Below the pieces are notes generated by a model. That model saw only the letters and a list, made by a program, of their open reading frames with translations, ran no database searches and was not told the origin of the DNA. A DNA stretch of 64,000 nucleotides from Auanema rhodensis (Eukaryota > Nematoda > Chromadorea > Rhabditida > Rhabditidae), in NCBI GenBank assembly GCA_964057225.1, contig OZ059895.1:5146001-5210000 (forward strand), read 5' to 3'. A program made the translations under genes and the position numbers. Below are positions 28,633-39,586 of this stretch, one piece after another (position 1 is the stretch's first letter; the number at the start of each line of letters is the position of its first letter).

Positions 28633-28961
28633 TTTCGAAATAATTACTATTAAAAATCTGAACCAAATCATGAAAAACATAACTTACTACCCAGTAGCTT
28701 TGGATATGATTGAATTCTCAATATGGTTAATTCAGAAGTCTACAAGCTAGAAAAGGCACAATGAATATCACGGAGTTTCACAGAATTACGTAGTGGAGGG
28801 GCAAGTAAAAATTATAAAGGGCACCCCAAGTGAAAAATATCAATATCACAGACCTTATCACAGTGGTTATGAAGCTTACCCTAATATTATGTCCAACGAA
28901 TAACCGTTTGTTTAGTATGAATTTGAAATATACATGATCAACATTATAACAATACTCCAGA

Positions 28962-31900
28962 TCAGAGTTTCTGCAAATCGAAGATCTCATCTTCATCTTC
29001 ATCATCATTCATATAAAGTGGAATTCTTTCGAATCCTGCACGACTGCCCGTGAAAAATCCTCGTCTATTCAAGACCGAAGATACACGTTGACGACATCCA
29101 AAGCACTAGAAAATTAAGGTAATAAGTTCTAGGTTGTAGAAAGAGCATTAATAACTTACACAAGCCATAACAATTAGAAAAGACACCGATGAAATAACTA
29201 AGAAATTAGAACTCATAAAGCTTTGGGCACCAGAATGTATTGTATGCTCAACAAGAGTATTAAAACTTGAAATCTGAAACCAAAAGATTAAACTCGAATT
29301 GTTTCAAATGATATACCTGAACAGTGAACTTATCAACAGCAACTCCTTTTCGCAAAACCGTAAATTTAAAAGAACCATTAGGTAGTGGTACAAAGACCAT
29401 GTTTTCATGAAGGGAATATTTTCTTCCATTATCAGCTAAAATGACAAGAGAAGGATCATCACTTACTACTCTGAGACCACGAAGTCTGTAATAAATACTG
29501 GAATAATAAGAACGAATGATTTAAAAAGCTAACCTTTCATTCATTAGGGCTATGATACTTCGACGATTCTCCTCATAAAGATGTCCTGCTTCAGTTTCAT
29601 GGCAACATCCAGCTTGAACTAATAAAGCATCAGGCTTGCTCCACTCAACACGCGGTGTTTCCATGATATTTCCTTCATTCCATAGAATACCTTTATTAAC
29701 TTCTTGCTCTTGGATTAATCCTGAAGAACACGAATATAATATTTCGTATTATTTACTGATTATACCCCCATGACAAGTATCACTGTTAGCATCCTGAAGA
29801 ATAGGATGAACAGACTTGTAAACGTTAGAAAGACGATCACCGAAACCTCCAGTCTCGTTGATGTATCGTAGCTGAAGAAATTAATATTATTTTATGCTGG
29901 AAGAAGACATAAACATACTTTAAGGCCACCTGTAGCAAATAATACCATATAGTCTACTTGAGGAACAAATTTCAGAACATCCGACAATACTTGTTGGAAT
30001 GGAGCTATAGTTCCATAGTCATGACAGTTGTGCTATAAGACAATATTTCTTTCAAATACTTCAACTGATGTCTCCTACTTGTGTTCTAGGAATCTCTGGC
30101 ATCATTATCAAGGTAGATGTCTTTAAAATATTTCCTACGCCTTCTAATGTTGTATTCTCACACCAGCGAGACATCATATTATAGACAAGAGTTTCAGTTT
30201 TCTGAAATGTTAGGTAATGAAATTTTTTCTTAAGTTTGAAAAAACCTTTTCAAGTGCAACTACAAGGGTGTATGGTGGTTTACCACTTCCCATTTGATAG
30301 AGTTTCAACGGATCACTACTTGGAACTTCAATTAAACATTTGTGTTCTTCTAATATTGGAATTGCAGCACTAAAGAAGACTGTATTATGCAAAACACAAG
30401 AAGAACTTTTGAAATACCTGGTGAAAAGAACAGCTTCTGATGGAGAGAAATGATCAGCAGGGTTTGCAGATGGAACTACAGAAAACTCTTTAACAGCATC
30501 AGTAGTTATAGCTTTTCTCAACATCTATAATATGTGCATAAACAATTAAGTTGGATAACATGTTGAAAACCCACATTGACAGTAGTTCCCACAGTAGCTG
30601 CCTTTTTAGAGATAATGGTGTCGTTGCTACAGCCCAGAGCTACTCCAAGTTCAAATGTAGAAGGAAGATTTAAGTCACTGATTGCCAACGCCACAGGAGT
30701 CTCACGGATAGGTCTATAAATAAGTTATCTATAGATATTGCTCCAAAATTGAGCATCCACTCCGAAACTTGGTGTAGTGGTTGTAACGTCTGGTTTGCAA
30801 ACAGAAGGTCACCGGTTCGATTCCGGCAATGCTCGTTTTTTTATATTTCAGAACAGAAAATAAAGAAACATACTTTTCACACTCATCCCCAGTTCCTATA
30901 GCTTTCCTCAAGCTTTCATCCAATTTATCTTTATTGAAAAGTTTTGGTTGGTTTTCTACTGTACTAAACGTGAGAGATTCCACAAACCCATCAGAAACAA
31001 CCAACAAGGAAGCAGGTTTCAACTTTCGCAATGCCTAATAACAGATAGATTATTCATTTTTCAATCAATTTACATGCTACTACCTCGATCTCTTCACCAG
31101 GCTTCAACAGGGGAATTATCATAAGAGCAACTTGCGAGTCCAATTCAAAGTCGGATGAACAAGTTAAACGTGCAAGTTCACGAAGCGTTTCCGATGCACT
31201 ACAATTATGTGATAAACAAATAAAAATGATAAAAAAACACCAAAATTTAGTACATGCTTCAGAATGAAAATATTTACCTTGGTGATATTCCAACAGCAGC
31301 AATAGCGATGTCTCCTTTTCCTCGTCGAATAAGATTAATATTGTTATCAATGGACCCACATGGATGGAGCGTAACATCTCGGCGAACACGTGTATCTCCG
31401 ATATTTTTTATAAAAACTGTTTGAGGTTCCATTTCAGCATGATCAAAAGTCAACTTAAATTATTCATGATTTTTCTCGAGTATACAGAAATGTAAAACTA
31501 ACAACATGATCGCCTGGGGTTAAAAGTCTCCAATATTCCCCATCTTTAGTAGTATGTATAGGTTTTCCTATAAAAACAGATTAATATAAACAAATAATAC
31601 TTTTAACTTACCTTGATCTACATAAACAGTCGCATTGACAACTGGTTTACCTTGAGCATCAGTAACTAGACCATATGCAGATGATTCAATTAGATCAAGA
31701 AATGCAAATAACGACATCTGATGCTCTTCCCAAAGCCTGGAATGAAAATATACTTTTCTGGTAAAGCATGGAAATAATACTTAGGAAGCATCTCATTGTT
31801 AGGAAATTTGAAGCACCCCATTTCAATTGTTATTTCAAATGCATTTGTATGTTCATATTGCCAATCCTGCATACCACCGGCCAAATGATACCTAAAAAAA

Positions 31901-33331
31901 AAACAATGATATAGCTAAAAGAAATAGAGTAAATTACCATCCAGCCCCGTTAGTGATTCCATTAATAAAATTATCTCCTTCTATACTCAAGCCACATCGT
32001 CTACCTGTTTGCCACATGGTGGAGTGTGCTCTTGCATATCGAAAAGCCAATTCAACAAACAGTTTATCATCCAAACTCTTAATTTATAATATTTGGTAAT
32101 GGTGAATATAAAAATCTAAAATTAGACTCACAGGAGTATATATGTCCTGTGCAGTAGGTGAATCATCTAAAGGATAATTAGCAACTAATGATCCTGAAAA
32201 AAGTCAAGCATGCTCTAATTTTAGCCTTAGTTTAGCAAACCTCCATGGAAATTAGCACTAATCACAAAAGGATATTCTTGAAGCCATTTCATAACTGCTA
32301 CTACTTCTGCTTCAGGATTATCTCCACCAGAAGAATCTTCACGATGTTCAGGATATTTAGCAGGGAAATTACGATTTAAATCCACATTATTAATATTGGA
32401 TCGACCCTGAAAACAAGGAAACTGTGAAAAATATATATATAAACTACTTGCTCTGTATCCTATACGATCACCAGGGAAGCCTATTTCATAACCATCAGGG
32501 TTCATGGAAGGCATTAAATGAATCCTATTATTATTTACAAGATTAGTGATATACTGGTTTTTTCCATAATTTTTACAAAGGACGTCAATGAAATATAGAA
32601 GAGATTCACGCCCAACAACCTAAAAATGAAAGTAAATTGCGATTTCTATATAAAATAAACTACTTCATTTCCGTGCATATTGCCAACATATTTTAATTCT
32701 GGTTCAAGAACCTCATGTTCTTTGGGATGATCAGATACAACTAAAACCCAAAGATCCCTTCCTTGCACTGATTTTCCAGCCGAATAAAGCCATGTAATAT
32801 TAGGATAATTCAAATTGACTTTCTGAATATTACGGAGAACATTATAAAATTATGTATTACTTATTATACCTTGAGCCAAGCAGTCATATTGTTATAATCA
32901 TGGTTCATAATTTTAGCTGGGCTGACATCTTCAAATTTTCCAATTCTGTTAAGAAAACTTTGGTTAAAACATTTTTAAGTTAAAAAAATTAGGAACTGGT
33001 TGCATTGATTGAATTGAAGATGAAACATAACTTCTAGGAACAACTTGAAAACAAAATGATCAAAATAAAACCAACTTCTTCAACATATCTTCTCTTGTTG
33101 GGAATATAGATTTATTATATTTCTGATCTCCAAAATACTGGGACAAAGCATCTCTCTAAAAATTTCAAATAGTAATAACTTTGCAATTTGAAAACCAACA
33201 TCCTGGAGAAATTTTTCCCTTTCATTAGCAACAATTGGACTATCCCATGACATTAACTGAGCATTAATAGAAATAATTAAAAAGGATGATGTACATAACA
33301 CAAGTAAGGGTATCCCGCCTGTAGGACACAT
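28962..33331 (-). CDS. CPD: Carboxypeptidase D-like transmembrane metallocarboxypeptidase
   Basis: A regulatory-type (M14 N/E) carboxypeptidase that trims C-terminal Lys or Arg from secretory proteins. It begins with a signal peptide ([20 protein letters not shown]). The first catalytic domain is complete: zinc ligands in [29 protein letters not shown], the third zinc histidine in SANFHGG, and the catalytic Glu in [13 protein letters not shown] transthyretin-like domain follows ([20 protein letters not shown]). The second half keeps M14-like patterns ([37 protein letters not shown]) without the zinc ligands, so it looks inactive. Next come a membrane segment ([20 protein letters not shown]) and a short acidic tail ([10 protein letters not shown]), like trans-Golgi sorting tails. 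Roughly 950 residues over many exons with introns of about 45-60 bp. An in-frame ATG lies seven codons upstream, but a TTTGCAG acceptor 1-2 bases before 33331 favours this start. Exon joins for residues 45-75 use two GTTGGT donors and are less sure. Confidence 0.92.
30751..30834 (+). tRNA. tRNA-like element (anticodon TGC), probable pseudogene
   Basis: Lies antisense within a carboxypeptidase intron of 160 bp (30714-30873), three times the usual intron size. The A box (TGGTGTAGTGG at 30770) and B box (GGTTCGATTCC) match polymerase III promoters, and a run of seven T follows (30836-30842). The anticodon loop TTTGCAA gives TGC (alanine); its stem has one mismatch and the D stem is weak. The acceptor arm is wrong for a normal tRNA: the seven bases before the A box do not pair with the 3' end. 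However, GAGCAT at 30751-30756 pairs perfectly with ATGCTC at 30829-30834, as if 12 extra bases sat between acceptor and D arm. It may be a decayed tRNA or a tRNA-derived element that could still be transcribed. Confidence 0.55.
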
Positions 33332-33853
33332 CCTGCAAATATTATTTTTCATATCATTGGTTTAGAACTGAAAGATAAGCTTGTTATTGTGCACGTAATC
33401 AATTGGTGATTAGTTAGAAAAGGTGAAAACATATGAATAGGTAGTTTTGTTTAAGCTTTGTAGATAGTTGAACTGGATAGAACCTTTGGCCGCTATAGCA
33501 CTTTGTAGACGCAAGCGCATTGTGTAAATATTGAAACGATAACAAGAGCCTTCATTGAATCATATAAGGTCACAGTTGTGAGAATTTACGAAAAAAAACT
33601 ATCTCCATAGCAACAACAAATAAAAACAAAAAATTTTGTATAACAATAACAACATTGAAGTTGACGACATCACATTATACTAGAAATATGAAATGGGTGG
33701 ATGGAACGTGTAGATTTGCAAGATACGTTCCAGATCTTCCAAATAAACTGGGCGAGAAAGCTAGAGGTATTTCTAAGATTATTAGAATTCTGGAACCTGG
33801 TAGAAAATATTGAACACAAATTTAGCAAACTCGGCAGACGTCTCGGCTGACTT
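33332..33853. other. Intergenic gap between LTV1 and the carboxypeptidase
   Basis: About 520 bp holding the LTV1 3' UTR and the carboxypeptidase 5' leader. A TTTGCAG acceptor-like site ends two bases before the carboxypeptidase ATG. I see no other gene. Confidence 0.6.
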
Positions 33854-35619
33854 TTATGCAATAGGCTTGGCTTTGATTTGACCAATACGTGATTGAGCCA
33901 ACTGAAATTGACAGCTATAGAGTATCGGAGGGAAGATATCAAATACCTTTCTGTGAGCATCAGCGAAAGCTTTTTGATTTTGTTTTCTTTCAACAATGCG
34001 AGCACGACGAGCAGCCTTCACAGCTTGTTTCCTTAACTTTCTTTCTTCGGGAGTTTCGCCTTTAGGTCTGAAATTCAAACCAAAATATAAAATAGAAAAC
34101 AAATGTAAAGCAACCTCATAGTTGACGTCGTTGTACATTGACTCATATCGTCATCATCCATCTCAATATCCTCTTCTTCAAGAGCTTCAGCATCCTTCTT
34201 AGCATTTAATCTATCAAGCTTTTTCAGGGCACGTCGAGAAAGACATTGGTTGGGATCTGAAAGCAATATGATTATTGTTTTGAGTGAAAAATGCGGTTAC
34301 CCTTGATAACAGTTGGGTGATTGTATATATTCGTATATTGTGAAGCAAATGATTCACAATCCCATTTCATACGCTTCGTAGCACATTCATCAACCTGATA
34401 TTAATATATATTATACACATATTATTCAAATATATTTCTAACCTCAACAAGCTCAGTGTCATCCTCTTTTATAACACCAGCTTCTATCAATGACATACGT
34501 TTTCTCACATAATCTTTAGCTAACTATAAGTAAATTTATTAAAACGTTGATATAAGGAAATAAAACCTGCTCATCATATTCGGGATCGCTACGCTTTTCC
34601 CTTGCTAATCTGTGCAATCTACCATCATCGGGTTCAATCAAACCTCCAACTCGATCGTCATCTCCATCAAGTTCACCGACCTTATAACAAAACAATTCAC
34701 AAATTCAAAAACTGTTTTTACTTGATCATCATTGTAATCAGCTTCCAGAAGTTGATCGAATGCATCATCAATTTCTCTCCTAGGTCCATCACGATTTGCA
34801 TCAAATGGAACACCATCTTCCTCATCTTCCATATCAAACTCATCATCGTAATCCTGATAATCGTCATCTGATTCCTAAATAAAAGGTTTTAATTCTTAAA
34901 ATTTTCAAAACAAAAACTTCATCATCATCATCATCATCGCTGTTAGCAGCCACTTTTCTGCGATATGCGAGTAATGGAGGAGGCATTCCAGCTATTCCTC
35001 CAGCTAATTGTATGAAATCATCTTCTATTTCTCCTTCAATTCCATGAAAATCTCCCTATAAAAACGTTGCTAAATGAAAATTTACTTAATATATTTTACC
35101 TCTAGAACACGATCAACATCATCATCATAAACGTCTTTCTGAGTCTCATGTAAAGGACGTTCTGCCAAAGCAGACAAAGGATTGAAAGATTTTGGTGGTG
35201 CTCTTCAAATTAAATTTAATGAAAAAAGGTTTTTTAATCTTACTTGATAACTGTGGTTTCTACTTCCTCTTTCTCGGCATGTAAAGCGAATCCCTAAAAT
35301 TGCGAAAAAATTAAGAACAATAACAATATTCACTCACCTCATCTCTATCTCTTAAATGTTTCATATAGTCGTAGTCATCATCGAAAAATACTCCATATTT
35401 CTGCTGTTGTTGCAAGTGCTGAGCTGTTGGTTTGAAGCTTTGTTCTTGGGCCTAATAAAGTTCATAAAAAAATGTCTTTTCTTTCAACACTTACATCTCC
35501 AGCAGCAGCTGAAGCTGGCATCAAACGGAAACGAGTAGCATTTTTTTTATCAACAAAGCACTTCTTTTTACCCTAAAAGTCTAAGTGAAATAATTTCTTC
35601 AGATTGAATAGCTCACCAT
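33854..35619 (-). CDS. LTV1: LTV1, 40S ribosomal subunit assembly/export factor
   Basis: LTV1 binds pre-40S particles, helps place head proteins and is released before final maturation; it shuttles with the export receptor Crm1. The N-terminus fits the family (MGKKKCFVDKKNATRFRLMP). The middle has the usual long acidic tracts and the conserved EDDFIQLAGG segment. The C-terminal part has the signature RRALKKLDRL and RPKGETPEERKLRKQAVKAA, followed by a very basic stretch, ending QIKAKPIA. The product is about 440 residues, near the usual length. Exons are separated by introns of about 45-55 bp. Exon 1 contributes only the ATG, with the next exon starting GGT AAA AAG. An acceptor-like TTTTCAG (35662-35669) lies about 42 bases upstream of the ATG. 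The gene lies about 490 bp downstream of NMD3 on the same strand. Confidence 0.95.
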
Positions 35620-36108
35620 TCTTGTTTGATGCTCCTGTTTTCAACAGAAGTAAGCAAGTACCTGAAAACTATTTTAATAGAGTTTAATTTATATTTTTAA
35701 AAAATTGAAACTAAATAGTATATTCTAATTTAAAATTAAAAAATAATAATTTTGGGAATAACTTCAAGAAAAAAACGTGGTCGCAGTTTTTCGTGATGAC
35801 TTTGTTAACAAAATACGCAACACAGTTGTCAAACTTGAATAGCTGCTTTATTTGCAACTTCTTACTTAATATTTGTCATTTTTGAACTTTTATTATGTAA
35901 GAACATTACTAGAGCTTGTTCATATATTTACAAAATTACTTGGAAAAAAAAATATTTATAGCTGATGTTAGAAATATTATTTTCACAACAATTCTATTTT
36001 TTTAGAAATATAATATAGTAACAAAAATTCAACAAATCAACAATGACAATGACAACAAAAATGTGTTTAAAAATTTATAAAATCCTTTACAAAGATTATA
36101 CACCATCT
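35620..36108. other. Intergenic gap between NMD3 and LTV1
   Basis: About 490 bp of AT-rich DNA. A minus-strand AATAAA (35847-35852) is a plausible NMD3 polyadenylation signal, and the LTV1 leader acceptor lies at 35662-35669. I see no other gene. Confidence 0.6.
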
Positions 36109-38099
36109 TTACTCTTCCATATCCATTTGTTCATCTTCGACATCATCGTGCTGATTTTCTGTTAAACAGAAATCATCCAACATTTCTTCAATGGATGGTC
36201 CATCCGGTAAAGGCTCCTCATCATCTGTTTCAACAGGTCGTGCCATCTTCACGGAATCCTTGTAAATATTGACCTTTTCACGCATATGTGGATCTTCTTC
36301 TAAATCTTCCATAAATCTACAAATAAATTACATTAACAATATCAAAAATAATAATTAACCCTTGGAATTCATCGATAACACTAGCTGTTTCATGACCAAC
36401 AATATTTCCATCAACAACCATTCGTTTGAGTTTCCATTGACGCTTTTCATTTCTTCGGTTTCTGTCACGAACCTAAATTTCAATACAATAAAGAATATTA
36501 AATTGATTTTCGCTAACCTTTTTCACAATGATTACATCAGGAATTTTCTCTTCTTTCATGGCATCAAATATTGGGTTATTAACATTACAATTCTTTACAT
36601 CCAAAGCCAATACTAAGTCTCCAGGATTTAAGAATCGACCAAGATGAGTACGAGATGAGAATGTTTCGGCATCCGACTTTCCAACTTGATCATTTCTAAC
36701 TAGCCAAACATCGGCCATCGTATGCTTTTTACTCACAAATCCATGCCCAGTCTAGCAAATAATTATATTAATTTCGAAGTAGAGCAAAACAACTTACACC
36801 GCGTTCAAAGTTGTGAATTTCTTCCACATCTAAGACATAAAATTGAGTCAATAGTTTTGGTCCACACATAGCATAGAATGGATTTTTTAAATAAGTGGAG
36901 CTTCAAATAAAATAATTATTGTAAGTAAGTTATGAAATATATACCATTGTACATCAGCCATTTGAAGTGTTGCTGGATCTATCAAAGTTATAACATTAGA
37001 CACTCGCAAACAAATTGCTATTTGAGACATATTTCCTAAACCTTGAGCAACATGCTTGGGCAAGATCACAATATCGTGTCTGAAAATTATAATTATGAAT
37101 TCAGGAAATATCAAAGTAATATACTTGCAAATTGGGACGATTTCAACGCAGAATGTGTGTTTATAATCATAAGTATTATTTTTAGTATCATGGGATACTA
37201 ATTCCTAAATAACAAAATAAATTCAACAACTCAGATAAAAAAATAAAATACCTGGGCATAATGTGAATGAGCTGGAAGAACATTTTGAATGAAGTCAACT
37301 AATCTACGAGCATCTTGTTGCTTTGGAAAGAAAAAATCTATTCCAGTAGGTACAGGCTTAACTCCTGTACAATTTTTGTGCTCCTAAAGACCTGTTTATT
37401 CTCTTGAATAATTAATAAAACCTACATTATGTTTCAATAAAAGTTGTTCGAGGTAGAATAACGTCTTTTTGTATTCAGACTTTTGTCTAACTTGCACACA
37501 AGCTCTCCAAAAATCTTTAGCTTCTGCTCGTCGACAATCATCGCACATCTAATAACAAAGTTTTAAAAATTGAAAAAAAAAGAAAAAGAGTATACCTGAT
37601 TATGTACAGAAAATTCAATAACAAGGGTTTGTTGAAGAATTGTACTGGCAAAAACCTCTTTTTGAACCGTGAGTTTCACTTTTATACGTTTTGAATGTTC
37701 TTCAGTCCATACGAAAGCAGCATCAATTAATCTGACCTTAAATTATAAAACATATTAATGATAATCTAAAGAAGATAAACCTTAATAAGGCATGGTTTTA
37801 ACTTCTTTAAGCAAATTGAGAGCAATTCTTTTGACTCAAGCTGAGCTCTCATCCATCCACTGGGGGGAACAAAGTAACGATCACAAAATTTACACATGTA
37901 AATGACACCTATGTGAAAAAACAAGCAAAGTTGGACTGAAGTTAAAAATGAGCTAACATGTTCTGGTTATCCCTTCAGTTATATCGACTTTAGATCTTAA
38001 ACAAGCACTGCACATATTAGCAGCATTTGGTTGAATGGCTACACCACATTCGCAACAGGCAATAAGCCCAATAGATTGATCAACATTAAGAGTCTCCAT
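36109..38099 (-). CDS. NMD3: NMD3, 60S ribosomal export adaptor
   Basis: NMD3 joins pre-60S subunits in the nucleus and recruits Crm1 for export. The N-terminus carries the expected zinc-binding pairs: CCECG and MCSACL near the start, YMCKFC after the second exon, and NQMCDDC further on. The central region matches the family (FFFPKQQDARRLVDFIQNVL, VLPKHVAQGLGN-like and RTHLGRFLNPGDLVLALDV segments). A basic stretch (RDRNRRNEKRQWKLKRM) precedes the acidic C-terminus, where SIEEMLDDFCL has the hydrophobic spacing of a leucine-rich nuclear export signal. About 500 residues, the family's usual size. Introns are about 45-60 bp. The start METLNVDQSIG sits five bases after a TTTTTTAG acceptor, consistent with trans-splicing or a 5'-UTR intron. 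Confidence 0.96.
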
Positions 38100-39586
38100 G
38101 TTCCCTAAAAAACAGAAATGAAATAATTTCAAAAAAATGAAGCCGTGCACACATATTAACTAATCTTGCTTAATTTATCCTCAGACAATTTTTATTTATA
38201 TTATAAAGCAGAAACTAAGATTACTCTAAAAACAAAAATCCTAAAGTATAATCATATTCTATATTTTTTAATTTAGAGTTCTCGTGCTGAACTGACTACC
38301 GTAGCATAGTATTATTGCAGCGCGTTTCAGTCCAACCACTACGAATCTTATAAATAAGAAATCTCACCAACTTACAGAAATTTAAGTTATTTGTTCTTAA
38401 AAATTGATTTATATATATTCGTAAATGCCCAATTTAACGACGTCTCTCTGCTTAAAGTTTTTAAGAACACCATTTTATTTAAATTAACAAACATAATATC
38501 TAATCTATTGTTATTATTTCACCTTGGCTGGAGACGTACTATAATTTATACTGTTACTTAAGTGTTTTGTTTCTTGCTTTGTTATGTAAATTTGTTGTTC
38601 TTTCTTGTGTTTGTTTATTTTTTGTTATTTGTATTTAAAGTGAAAAAAATTAAATCAGAATAAATCATATTTATAATGAAAGTATCACATATTGAGTTGC
38701 TTTTTAGCAGTAACATAAGGCACTAATTAGCATATGGAACATAAGTGAATTATAAAAGATGTATCATAATCTAGTATTGGTTCTTGGAGAAGAATCCAAA
38801 TTGCATAATCACAAGTGTAAAAATACTATCTATAAGTATCTTATCTGGATCAGTGTTCAAATCACTTTTTAAGTAATTTTTTAGGGAAAAAGCTAGTGAA
38901 AATGTGAATATTTAGATTATTCTTGTGTATATGTGAATGATGATGGAATTATAGAAAGACGAACGTTTAAAGTTTCGTACATACGATAATACATGCATGC
39001 AATTCTCTTTTAGAGAAATCTGAAGCTGAAGAGGGTATGAAGAATGAAAGTTTGAGATATTTTCTCTTGACGAAGAACAGCAGCTGCGCTTGACTATTCC
39101 TGATCAATTAAGAAGTAAATGGAAACTAATATAGCTGTGAGAAATATTTTTACATCTCAGGCAACATCGGGGGTTTCATGAAATATATATTGGTTAATCT
39201 TCCCCGAAACAATTTGGTGAAAAGAATTCCGCTGAAACTTGAGGAAATAAAAACGTGATGTTTCAGAATTTGAGCTTATTTCTTCTAATCGTTTTTTACC
39301 GACTGAGCTTAACTGAAAATCTTAACAAGGTCGTTTGGAAAAGTACACAATTTCTTCGAAAATAACCAGGCGTTAAAGGATCATAGAACTTTGAAAATGT
39401 GTTTTGCATTCTTAAAAGAAATTGATAAAATCGGTATAAGGTATGAAAAGTATGAAAGTATAGTCTAAAATAAGCCCATAATTAGATTGAAAAAATTTAG
39501 ACGAGAAGGATCGTCGGGAAAAAATAAGAAAAATGATAAAAATAAGAAAACGGGATTAATCAACTTGAATGCACATCTTTGTTCCA
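38100..39586. other. Intergenic region between the B-box gene and NMD3
   Basis: About 1.5 kb without an open frame worth reporting. It should contain the 3' UTR of the B-box gene and the NMD3 promoter or outron. Sequence is AT-rich with no repeat or RNA gene recognised. Confidence 0.6.

Larger units (their letters stand above)
27987..28961. other. Convergent 3' intergenic region
   Basis: The region holds the 3' UTRs of the MADF gene (+) and the carboxypeptidase gene (-). The single longer open frame here (about 79 codons at 28149-28388) has no supporting features and lies in the MADF 3' UTR. Confidence 0.7.

Noticed and set aside
33670-34005. 111-codon minus-strand frame overlapping the end of LTV1
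   Set aside because: It is a shadow frame of the LTV1 last exons and intron.
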